From: Haloglomus halophilum
Lineage (GTDB): Archaea; Halobacteriota; Halobacteria; Halobacteriales; Haloarculaceae
Assembly (NCBI RefSeq): GCF_024298885.1
Contig: NZ_CP101168.1
Coordinates: 1 to 64,000 of the forward strand
DNA: 64,000 bases
Direction: 5' to 3'
Positions 16,901 through 24,373 of the stretch are shown here, piece by piece. Numbering within the stretch: position 1 is the first letter of the stretch; each line of letters begins with the position of its first letter. The notes below the pieces were generated by a model. That model saw only the letters and a program-made list of their open reading frames with translations, was not told the origin of the DNA and did no database searches. A program made the translations under genes and the position numbers.

Positions 16901-18548
16901 CTTCCCGAGTGAGGAGCAGGCGGACTTCATCACGGAGACTGAAGCGCAGTTGGTCGGGCTCCAGGGACCGCCGGGCACGGGCAAGACCTCTGGGGCGTTC
17001 GCCCCGGGACTGTCTGCCCGAGCCTACGGGGCGGCGGCCGCCGGCGAGAACTTCGCCGGCCTCGTCACGGCGCCGTCGAACACCGCCATCGACGAGGTCC
17101 TCGAGGCGACGGCCGAGTTACTGGAGACTGCCCGCGAGACGGGCGGACGTGGCGACGCGCCGCTCGAAGCACCGGTAGAGAACATCAACCTCGTCCGAAT
17201 CGCGGATGGCGAACCGCCGGGAGCGCCGGAGGGGGTCACTTACATTGACTACAACGACGATGAGGATGACGAGTTATTACGGACGCTCGGGAACTGGCTC
17301 GACAACCAGTCGCAGACGGAGACATCTACGGACGAGCAGACTGGGCTCGGGGCGTTCGGCGGCGGTGTGGCCGACAAGGAATCCACCGACGCCGACCAGA
17401 CGCTCGTGTTCGCTACACCCGCCCGAGCGTGGAAGCTGGTCAAGGAGTTGTCCGGAGCCGACGGGCCGGAGGACATCGCGAGAATAGCCTACTGGGATCT
17501 GCTCGCGGCGGACGAAGCGTCGATGCTGACACTCCCCGAGTTCCTTCTCGCGGGGAGTGGCCTGCATCCGGGCGGGCAGGTTCTTGTCGGCGGCGACCAC
17601 CGCCAGCTACCACCCGTCCAGACCCACGACTGGGACGAAGAGCGCCGTCGCGACATTCGGACGACCGTCCCCTACCTCTCGGCGCTGGAGTATCTCCGCC
17701 TGCTTCGTGGCGAACCCGACGTCCTCGACGAGGAGCGCCAGGCCGACTGGATACACGAACACGACGCCAGCCCCGAGGCGACAGGCATCCGATTCGTCCG
17801 GCTGTCCGAGACCTTCCGCTTCGGCACGCGGACCGCCGACCTCGTGGGCGATGCCGTGTACGCGAGCGACGGCATCGACTACACCGCCGGCACGGCCGCC
17901 ACACCGGGCGCCGTCGCCCCCGCGGACCTCGAGCATCCGCTCACCGAACTCCTCGACGACACTTCGGTTACGCTCGTCACCTACGACTGCGAGACGGACT
18001 TCCAAGAGTGGAATCCGGTGGAGGCGACGCTGGCGGCCGAGCTCGTCGACGCTCGTGAAGAGGGGACGACCGCCGGCGTGGTGACGCCGCACAACGCCCA
18101 GCGGAGTCGCATCACGTCGCGTCTGGAGGCGCGAGGGCTCGACACGGGGAGTGGGCACGACCTGTCGGTCGATACGGTCAACCGCTTCCAGGGCGGCGAG
18201 GCAGACCTGATGGTCGTGAGTGCGACGGTTTCCGACCCGCAGTATATCGCTCGCGAGAGCGACTTCCTTCTCAATGAGAACCGGGTCAACGTCTCGCTGA
18301 CGCGGCACAAAGAGAAGTTGGTCATCCTCGCGCCAGAGGCGATTCTGGGGCACATCCCCGATGACCCCGACCTCTACGACGAGACGGTCATCTGGAAGTC
18401 GGTCGCGAGAGAGACCGGCGAGGCACCGACTGACCAGCAGCAGCCGCCGACCTGGAGTGGGTCGCTGTCGGCGTTACTCTCGGCGGATACAGACGACTGT
18501 CCCGACGCTAGAATTCGAGTGTATCCGCTCGTGGAGTCCTGCGAGTGA
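13932..18548 (+). CDS. Dna2-like fused RecB-type nuclease and SF1 helicase
   Basis: A 1538-aa multidomain enzyme. Residues about 35-290 form a Cas4/RecB-type PD-(D/E)XK nuclease with the catalytic IDVKS near 172 and an iron-sulfur cysteine set: one Cys in EQCPRYF (about 44) and three in CATCPYNEGC (about 273-282). The middle (about 400-600) resembles a degenerate RNase H-like exonuclease in which the expected DIE is NVQ. Residues about 990-1510 are an SF1B Upf1/Dna2-type helicase: Walker A GPPGTGKTS near 1012, motif Ia TAPSNTAIDEV, DEAS near 1190, and VDTVNRFQGGEADLMV with the LNENRVNVSLTR motif near the C-terminus. It would unwind and degrade branched or invading DNA. The start GTG 13932 is approximate. 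Confidence 0.85.
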   Translation: MSSYSPDERTPPRQAVDRQETTATSGGNRLITPARIGEFIGFEQCPRYFKHAVDEVNRGVHFDAAEFKEAFQPLNILLTKAGEEFETAVCEDLAADARQLIDCHHPDDDPFVDDHGPLLDAIATALDGAPAPETPTLLYQTGLKGTIGDWAVAGNADLILVWSTAEGAKVRVIDVKSAQEEKSYHQIQAATYVDLVREVLNDADGVDADAVTCEGGIITRGDELSPATPETIPSFDVDSRIIDVRRLLAADGPLVEIADTDLENVEYQLSDKCATCPYNEGCVSDAYEEGSLKLLGLSTAEQGTLREECGIETVDDLADIVRLPDADEWYPTVYDEESFKTQDYRTLESTPGLGERLPTLVYRAKALADWLSPDEEGVFDNHLSAPWIPSTGRCPLPEDNPPEDLAIGHDWKHGSMVRIYLNVQHDHLNDRLVQLSARVTATESETEAQRLSVLASDIADTPGESDGVERALLEEFVGQLYDGIRAVADGIDLSGYDQAGPPLHFYVYGGSEQTALFDAFDRHSSRRIASFQSLLEGKPGHDSPMVSQLRPTIKTHTAVPDSSPGLLPAYDLLWPRGEDTYQKSPGTEAWSYTPGGSDSAESDTDAESVHLRSVFSHRLFGYRTALQRTAGPGGAVSPDRLDFRDGVPTRIRHGAEVPLGYLWAAIGHIDDEWVEQVEAEYENVSEFDLAQYRYHDADRQAIQISAADVRALGRHLCDAMEHVERALDTRDGALKKKPRELDSLDLDEFSAPSLATACKHYLWMEHTAARREQYDVYRKLPPQRMLNGKTIPVRITEVEEVESDEIHVAGQMQFEEPFTKNVEDIRRACRLKGSDGASGGSWLVANPYDFGRDMALASEPYEIEQGVQVTLETLDMETGEVEFSARNFFGAVSEFGQHHDQWTTNERYATDDNDQLYFGPNEQVILDPQTDSITAARAKAALEHAETNELHAALEGIRYNEDTAPRATTLNSDGVAAFTDWLEDTVAPESFPSEEQADFITETEAQLVGLQGPPGTGKTSGAFAPGLSARAYGAAAAGENFAGLVTAPSNTAIDEVLEATAELLETARETGGRGDAPLEAPVENINLVRIADGEPPGAPEGVTYIDYNDDEDDELLRTLGNWLDNQSQTETSTDEQTGLGAFGGGVADKESTDADQTLVFATPARAWKLVKELSGADGPEDIARIAYWDLLAADEASMLTLPEFLLAGSGLHPGGQVLVGGDHRQLPPVQTHDWDEERRRDIRTTVPYLSALEYLRLLRGEPDVLDEERQADWIHEHDASPEATGIRFVRLSETFRFGTRTADLVGDAVYASDGIDYTAGTAATPGAVAPADLEHPLTELLDDTSVTLVTYDCETDFQEWNPVEATLAAELVDAREEGTTAGVVTPHNAQRSRITSRLEARGLDTGSGHDLSVDTVNRFQGGEADLMVVSATVSDPQYIARESDFLLNENRVNVSLTRHKEKLVILAPEAILGHIPDDPDLYDETVIWKSVARETGEAPTDQQQPPTWSGSLSALLSADTDDCPDARIRVYPLVESCE

Positions 18549-18793
18549 GGAATCGATTGCCGTACGTACGGACGTGGGCGAGTCCGCTCGCGCACTAAAT
18601 GCGATAGGCAACCGACGGAAGGTAGATGTCGTCCGCATCGTCGGTGGGAGCACGAGCTCGGGAACTGCGCCGAACCACTCAAGGAGTCTGTCATCACCGA
18701 GATTACGGAGGATTCCGAATAGGCAATCGAGCGTGAGCCACTTCCACCCCGCCCAGCGAACCCTTTTGACCACCCTTCCCGAACCACAGTGAT

Positions 18794-20398
18794 ATGCAGC
18801 GGGACACCGACACGCCACCACCGGAGGGTCCCGTCTCAGGTGGGGGACACGGCGACACGGCTACCGTCCGACCGACTCTTCCACCACTGGGCGCCAACCC
18901 AGCCCGACTACTTGCTCTCCCAGGGAGCGTCGCCAGCAACCAGCACCGCGACACGGTCGTCGCGATGGTAGAGGCACTTGATCCCGACGCCATCGTCGCG
19001 ACACCGCCACAGCCTGGGACCGTCGGCGCTACGCTACCGGCCACCGAGATCCCGGTCCTCTCACCGGGGCGCTCGCGAAGCCCGGAGACGACAACCGCTC
19101 TTGACAATAAAATTCTCATCGCGACCATCCCGTCCGAGACGCGCGACATCGAGGCGGCGGCCGTACGCGCGGACGACGGCGTGGTCCAAGACGATGAAAC
19201 AGCCCCAGCCGCCGAAGCCCATCGCGTCTGTCTGACGACGCTCGTCTCGCTCGAGATCGACCCGTACACCCGGTCGGCTGGCCTCAAGCACCTCGACACC
19301 TACGCCAACCAGCTTCCCGACGGCTGGCTCTCCACAGCGACCCACTGCTCAACGGCGCTTCGCGCCGGCTACCGGACGACCACTCACGTCGACGGCGGGT
19401 CTGTCTCGCTCGTCGGCATCGGGCAGACCGAGGCCGCACTCGGAGTCGGCGTCGACGACACCGACGGCGCCGACCCGGCACTCGTCGAGGTGTTCGACAA
19501 CGGCGCCGTCAGCGTCGAGTCGGTCGCACCTGAGGCGTTCGGCCTTCGTGGCGTCGAGGAAGTCGGTGAGAAGCGGGCCGACCGCCTCCGCCGGGCGGGC
19601 TACACCGACCCCATCGACGTCGGCGACGCCCCACCACACGAGCTCGCGGACCTCTCCGGGCTCGGTCGTTCCACCGCGACCACCATCCAGGCCGCCGCAA
19701 ACGCACAGGCGCACGACGAGGTCGTCCCGACGGGTGACGACTCGTTACCGTACGGCGACCCCATCTTCATCGACATCGAGACCGACGGAAGGGAGCCCTC
19801 GTGTGCGTGGCTCATCGGCGTTCTCGACGGTGGGCCCGAAAACGGGCACTACATGGCGTTCGGCGAGGGGGAGCCCGGCGACATCGGCCATCTCGAAGCG
19901 TTCCTCAACTGGATGGACGCCAACGGCGAGGGCCGGCCGCTGGTCGCCTGGTACGGCTACAACTTCGACTTCCCCGTGCTTCGCGACCAGATTCAACAAC
20001 ACTGTCCGGAGTACCTCGACCGTTGGGACGACTGGTACCAGTTCGACCTGCTGTGGTGGTGTCGGGACAAGAACGGCGGGAACGTCGTCCTCCCAGGGCG
20101 GAGCAACAAGCTCGAACCCGTCGCCAAGGCGCTCGGTTGGGAGCCCGAGACCACCGGCATCGACGGCGGTGTCGTCGCGGAAGTCTACACGGCCTACCGC
20201 CGGGAGTGGCTCTCGACCGACGACCCGAGCACCGTCTCCGAACCGGACTGGGACCGACTGAAACGCTACTGCGAAGACGATGTCCGGGCGCTCGCGACCA
20301 TCTGGGAGGCGTGTTCAGACGCTGCCCGGCGCGAGCCCGGCACCAGCACCGAGAGTACTGACACCGGCACGCAGGGAGCGCTCTCGGACTTCTCCTGA
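18794..20398 (+). CDS. YprB/MrfB-like RNase H-fold exonuclease with helix-hairpin-helix
   Basis: A 534-aa protein. The N-terminal 220 residues are a domain I do not recognise. Residues about 251-305 contain paired helix-hairpin-helix DNA-binding motifs (GVEEVGEKRADRLRRAGYTD, LSGLGRSTATTI). Residues about 322-505 are a DEDD exonuclease: FIDIETDG near 326, YNFDFPVLRDQ near 393 and YCEDDVRAL near 494. This matches the YprB/MrfB exonuclease that works with the YprA/MrfA helicase in bacterial mitomycin-C repair. Its stop lies 11 bp before the helicase start, indicating one operon. Start at ATG 18794. Confidence 0.82.
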   Translation: MQRDTDTPPPEGPVSGGGHGDTATVRPTLPPLGANPARLLALPGSVASNQHRDTVVAMVEALDPDAIVATPPQPGTVGATLPATEIPVLSPGRSRSPETTTALDNKILIATIPSETRDIEAAAVRADDGVVQDDETAPAAEAHRVCLTTLVSLEIDPYTRSAGLKHLDTYANQLPDGWLSTATHCSTALRAGYRTTTHVDGGSVSLVGIGQTEAALGVGVDDTDGADPALVEVFDNGAVSVESVAPEAFGLRGVEEVGEKRADRLRRAGYTDPIDVGDAPPHELADLSGLGRSTATTIQAAANAQAHDEVVPTGDDSLPYGDPIFIDIETDGREPSCAWLIGVLDGGPENGHYMAFGEGEPGDIGHLEAFLNWMDANGEGRPLVAWYGYNFDFPVLRDQIQQHCPEYLDRWDDWYQFDLLWWCRDKNGGNVVLPGRSNKLEPVAKALGWEPETTGIDGGVVAEVYTAYRREWLSTDDPSTVSEPDWDRLKRYCEDDVRALATIWEACSDAARREPGTSTESTDTGTQGALSDFS

Positions 20399-20409
20399 CC
20401 CATCAACCC

Positions 20410-22944
20410 ATGACCGACGATACACCATCGGACCCGACCGACACACCCCGTCGCACCGACGGTGGCACGACCCCCCAGCGGACCGTGGACGTCCTCTCTG
20501 AGGAGGCGCTGGAGGCGACCTTCCCCGACTACGAGGGGCAGGTTCGGCACGGTAAGCGCCTCGAGGCCCGCGGCGGCGATAGCGTCCCGGCCAGCGAGGT
20601 CCTCCGGCCAGAACTGGCCGACCGCCTCGACAACGAGCTCTGGACCCACCAGGCCGAGGGACTGGACTACCTGGCCGACGGCGAGAACGTCGTCGTTACG
20701 ACCAGCACCTCGTCGGGGAAGACGTGGGTGTACGCCTTGCAGATGGCGCGGAACCACCTCGATGACGCCGACGCGACCGCGCTGTACGTCTCTCCGATGA
20801 AGGCCCTCGCCCGTGACCAAGAGGAAGCGCTGACCAACAAACTCCGACACGACTGGAATCTGGACCCCCACATCGGGACGTACGATGGGGACACGAAAAG
20901 CGAGCAGAAGCAGCGGCTCCGGGAGAACGCGAACATCATCCTGACGAACCCGGCGGGACTGAACGCCTACCTCCCGCGGCACAACAAAGACGCCGGCTGG
21001 CACCGCTTCTACGCGAACCTTGAGCTCGTCGTCATCGACGAGGGCCACGAGTACAGTGGCGTCACCGGTACCCATGTCGCGTTCATCCTCCGGCGACTCC
21101 GGCGGATCCTCGACTACTACGACGCCGACCCACAGTGGGTGATGACCACCGCGACCATCGGCAACCCGGCATACCACGCCAACCAACTCACCGGCGCGGA
21201 CTTCCGGGTCGTCGACGAGGACGGCTCGCCCCGTGGTGCTCGCGACATCGTCCTGTGGGAGCCGCCGCTGGACGAGTCCCAACTCGACGAGGACGCGGCG
21301 GACCCGCTGGCTGACTTCGAGCAGGCGCGGCGCTCGACCGGTTCGGAGTCGGCCTCGGTCGTCGCGCACCTGGGTATCAACGATGTCCAGACGCTCGAGT
21401 TCTGTAGTGCCCGGCAGGGGACCGAAATCGCGGCCAAGCAGATCGGGCGCGCAGCGAGCGACCACCCGTCCGAGGGCTACGTCACGACCGACCCGTACCA
21501 CGCGGGGCTCGGAAAGAAGGAGCGCCGAGCCGTCGAGACGAAGCTCAAGGAAGGCGCCGTCAACGCGGTGCCGACGACGAACGCTCTAGAGTTGGGCATC
21601 GACATCGGCTCGGTCGACGCGACGGTCACGTCCAGCTACCCGGGGACGAAGCAGTCGTTCTGGCAGCAGGTCGGCCGGGCTGGCCGGGGCGAGAGCGACG
21701 CGCTCTCCGTGCTGGTCGGCGGGATGGACGCGATGGACTCGTACATTTTCGAGAACCCGGGCTACCTGTTCGACTCCGACGAGGTCGAGGACGCCGTGGT
21801 CTCGGTAGACAACGACCGGGTGTTCGCCGATCACCTGCTGGCGGCGGCCTCCGAGCGGCCGCTCCGGGCCGAGGACGCGGCGTTCCTCGGCGGCGAGGAC
21901 CGATTCCGAGAGATGGTTGCCATGTGGCAGGAGGCGGACCTGCTCGAACAGACCGCCTCACTCGACGCTGGCGGCGTCACCTACACGGGTGCGCGGCGGC
22001 CGCAGGGCCGCATCTCGCTGTTCGGGACCGGCGGCACGGAGTTCACCGTCGTCTGCCGCGATGGAGAAATCGACCACGATCCCGTGGCGAAAGAACGGGC
22101 GTACAGGGATTATCACGAGGGGGCGCTGTTCCTGCACGCCGGCCAGCAGTACGAGGTCCTCGACATCGACGAGGAGGGCCATCACCCGACGATAACGGTC
22201 AAAGAGACAAACACGCGCGAATATACCCAGACGACGTCGACGAAGTCTATCCTCGACCTGGAGGTCCGGGACCACACGCCGCTGGCGGACGACTACGACC
22301 TGTACTTCGGCGAGGGGACCGTTCGTATCTCCTACGACAACTACCTCGTCCGGGACGTATTCACCGGCGAGCTCGTCCGCGGGCCCATCCCGACGGGGGC
22401 GCCGCCGATGGACCTGCGGACGGAACTCCTGTGGGTGACGCTCCCGGAGGACCACCTCGCAACGACGCTGGACCAGCTCGACGGGGACTACCTCCAGCCG
22501 ACCGAGCGCGCCGAGCAGGACGCGGACGTGCCGATGGAGGAGGCCCGCTATACCTATAGTGGCGGCATCCACGCGGCCGAACACGGCATCATCCAGCTCG
22601 CGCCACTCGAGTTGATGATTGACAACGCCGACATCGGTGGCCTGTCGACGCTAGCCCATCATCACGAGACGACTCCAGGGCCGGTCTGGTTCGTCCACGA
22701 CGGCATCGACGGTGGGATCGGGTTCTCGAAGGCCATCTACGAGCACTTCGCGACGCTAGCCGAGCGCACACGTGAGCACATCGCGGACTGTGAGTGTGGC
22801 CGTCGACGGGGCTGTCCGATGTGCGTGATGTCCGAGCATTGCGGGAACAACAACGACCCGCTGGACACGCTGACGGGGACGATGATTCTGGAGGACGTGC
22901 TGGAGGCGGTGGCGGCGGCCGACTCCCCGCCGACTCAGAGTTAA
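20410..22944 (+). CDS. YprA/MrfA/Hrq1-like SF2 helicase with DUF1998-type cysteine cluster
   Basis: An 844-aa DNA helicase. The N-terminal domain has Q-like THQAEGLDYL, Walker A TSTSSGKTW, YVSPMKALARDQ, DEGH (VVIDEGHEYSG) and TTATIGNP. The second RecA domain has TTNALELGIDIGSVDATV and QQVGRAGRG. The C-terminus carries the four-cysteine signature C-x-C-x5-C-x2-C near 795-810, plus a further Cys, typical of MrfA/DrmB-type proteins. It follows the MrfB-like exonuclease by 11 bp, so the two probably act together to resect damaged or foreign DNA. YprA-like helicases with this C-terminus also occur in Druantia and DISARM defence systems. The stop codon overlaps an inverted repeat. Confidence 0.88.
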   Translation: MTDDTPSDPTDTPRRTDGGTTPQRTVDVLSEEALEATFPDYEGQVRHGKRLEARGGDSVPASEVLRPELADRLDNELWTHQAEGLDYLADGENVVVTTSTSSGKTWVYALQMARNHLDDADATALYVSPMKALARDQEEALTNKLRHDWNLDPHIGTYDGDTKSEQKQRLRENANIILTNPAGLNAYLPRHNKDAGWHRFYANLELVVIDEGHEYSGVTGTHVAFILRRLRRILDYYDADPQWVMTTATIGNPAYHANQLTGADFRVVDEDGSPRGARDIVLWEPPLDESQLDEDAADPLADFEQARRSTGSESASVVAHLGINDVQTLEFCSARQGTEIAAKQIGRAASDHPSEGYVTTDPYHAGLGKKERRAVETKLKEGAVNAVPTTNALELGIDIGSVDATVTSSYPGTKQSFWQQVGRAGRGESDALSVLVGGMDAMDSYIFENPGYLFDSDEVEDAVVSVDNDRVFADHLLAAASERPLRAEDAAFLGGEDRFREMVAMWQEADLLEQTASLDAGGVTYTGARRPQGRISLFGTGGTEFTVVCRDGEIDHDPVAKERAYRDYHEGALFLHAGQQYEVLDIDEEGHHPTITVKETNTREYTQTTSTKSILDLEVRDHTPLADDYDLYFGEGTVRISYDNYLVRDVFTGELVRGPIPTGAPPMDLRTELLWVTLPEDHLATTLDQLDGDYLQPTERAEQDADVPMEEARYTYSGGIHAAEHGIIQLAPLELMIDNADIGGLSTLAHHHETTPGPVWFVHDGIDGGIGFSKAIYEHFATLAERTREHIADCECGRRRGCPMCVMSEHCGNNNDPLDTLTGTMILEDVLEAVAAADSPPTQS

Positions 22945-22982
22945 CCAACATCTGGGCATGAAAGCCGGCGCGTGTTGGTTAA
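22941..22982. repeat. interrupted inverted repeat, left boundary of the nuclease/Argonaute cassette
   Basis: TTAACCAACA (22941-22950) and TGTTGGTTAA (22973-22982) are perfect 10-bp inverted arms with a 22-bp spacer. The left arm contains the stop codon of the helicase gene. A second element of identical geometry is at 26705-26746. It may be an operator pair or a cassette end. Confidence 0.7.
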
Positions 22983-23469
22983 TACACAATTCTCGGCGGC
23001 GGGCTTGCATCCGTGGTCGTCCGACCCCCCCTCGTTTCCGTCGTTAGCCAGACACGATAGGGTGGGGAATTCCCTCCACAGCGGGTCTCGGTCGGCTGGA
23101 AACCAGCCGTCCGCTGCTAACGTGTTGTTGTTATTGTTGCTAGACCTAGACTAGACATCCCCCAGGTTTCCGTCGTTAGGTAGCGGCTCACCTGCTCTCA
23201 TCGGCGTCAGTAGCAGATGCGAAATTGCTAGTGCCGGCTGCTCAGCTGTGTGTCTTCAGGGGCTCCGACCACGTCCAAGGTGGTCTTGCCGAGGACTGTC
23301 GCCCGTACCGTTGTGCTCTTACGACGGAAACGAGGGGGTGGGGGCACGTCGTCGATGAACCGACGTTCCAACATCCGGGTCGTCTTGAGGCGAATACCTG
23401 CCGAGGCGTCCATCCGTTTCTTGCTCTCGCCGTCCTTGAGCCACGATATGAACTCGGGAGGCGGAATGG
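22983..23469. other. non-coding leader upstream of the nuclease gene
   Basis: No gene supported. Contains a short CTAGAC tandem (about 23141-23156) and T-rich GTTGTTGTTATTGTTG around 23122-23137. The promoter of the nuclease gene probably lies here. Confidence 0.4.
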
Positions 23470-24336
23470 ATGGAAGATGAACAGTCCACGCTCAAGGATA
23501 ATCATGGGACTCCCGCGGGCAAGTGGACTGCCACGAACTCGACCGAGGAGCGGGAGGGCAGCAGTCGAGTGCTGGTCAAGCTGACCGCGAAGGCGGTCAA
23601 GACCGACGCCGTGCTCGCGGAGCGGAAGGCGACGAGCGGGGAAACAGCCGGGTTCCCGTCGCGGGCCGCTGCCGAGGAGGCACTCGTCACGAACGAGCAG
23701 GTCGCGCTCCAGTCTGCGGACGCGAACCCCGATAGGTACGACTACTACCTGGCCTGGACGCGGCCGAGCGAGACGGCACCCGAGGACCGTGGCCCGTCCG
23801 AAGACGGGTGGCGATTCCAGGCCCGAGGGAACGAGGTCGGGCGTGTCGCGGAGACGCTGCTGACCGGCGTCGGGCGCCGGCCAACACCCATCGTTCAGTA
23901 CGCCTGCCGGGAGCTCGGCGTCGAGCGGTCGGCTCTCACCTTCTGGCAAGGGGAGTCCTTCGACCAGTTCCAGACGCTCACCATCGAGACAGAGCACTCG
24001 TGGCAACCGGACGGCGTGTTCGCCATCTACGATGTCGACGAGTGGAAGGCTGCGAGCGAGGCCGTCGATACCGAGTGGGAGTCCGACGGTGGCGAGATTG
24101 AGGAGTATCGAGCGGCCGTCTGGCGCGCTCGCGAGAGGCGGGCGCTCCGGCGGATATACCCCCTCGAAGTCAAACATGATAGCGCGAGCTTCGGCCGGCA
24201 CCAGCGCGAGGCCATGCACGCGCTGGCCGAAAGCGACGACGACCGCGTCGTGCCGCTGTTGGCTCGGGTCACGTTGGACGAGTTGCCGCAGCACTACAAC
24301 GTCCGACTCCGGGCGGGCCCGTTCACCGACGGGTAA
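23470..24336 (+). CDS. putative PD-(D/E)XK nuclease, Argonaute neighbour
   Basis: A 288-aa acidic protein. The C-terminal third has the order D181 (PDGVFAIYDV), E233-V-K235 (YPLEVKHDS) and a following helix with Q (GRHQREAMHAL), the pattern of PD-(D/E)XK endonucleases such as Cas4/VRR-NUC relatives. The middle has LLTGVGRRPTPIVQYACREL, like a helical DNA-binding part. It converges with the Argonaute gene (37 bp between stops), and both sit between the two 42-bp inverted repeats. Long Argonautes are often encoded beside nucleases that process guide or target DNA; that role here is inference. Confidence 0.6.
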   Translation: MEDEQSTLKDNHGTPAGKWTATNSTEEREGSSRVLVKLTAKAVKTDAVLAERKATSGETAGFPSRAAAEEALVTNEQVALQSADANPDRYDYYLAWTRPSETAPEDRGPSEDGWRFQARGNEVGRVAETLLTGVGRRPTPIVQYACRELGVERSALTFWQGESFDQFQTLTIETEHSWQPDGVFAIYDVDEWKAASEAVDTEWESDGGEIEEYRAAVWRARERRALRRIYPLEVKHDSASFGRHQREAMHALAESDDDRVVPLLARVTLDELPQHYNVRLRAGPFTDG

Positions 24337-24361
24337 TGCGTCCGAGTAGCCTCACTGGTGG

Positions 24362-24373
24362 ACAGCCGGCTGT
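24362..24373. terminator. 12-bp palindrome between convergent genes
   Basis: ACAGCCGGCTGT is perfectly self-complementary and abuts the Argonaute stop codon, in the 37-bp gap between convergent genes. It may help separate the two transcripts. Confidence 0.35.
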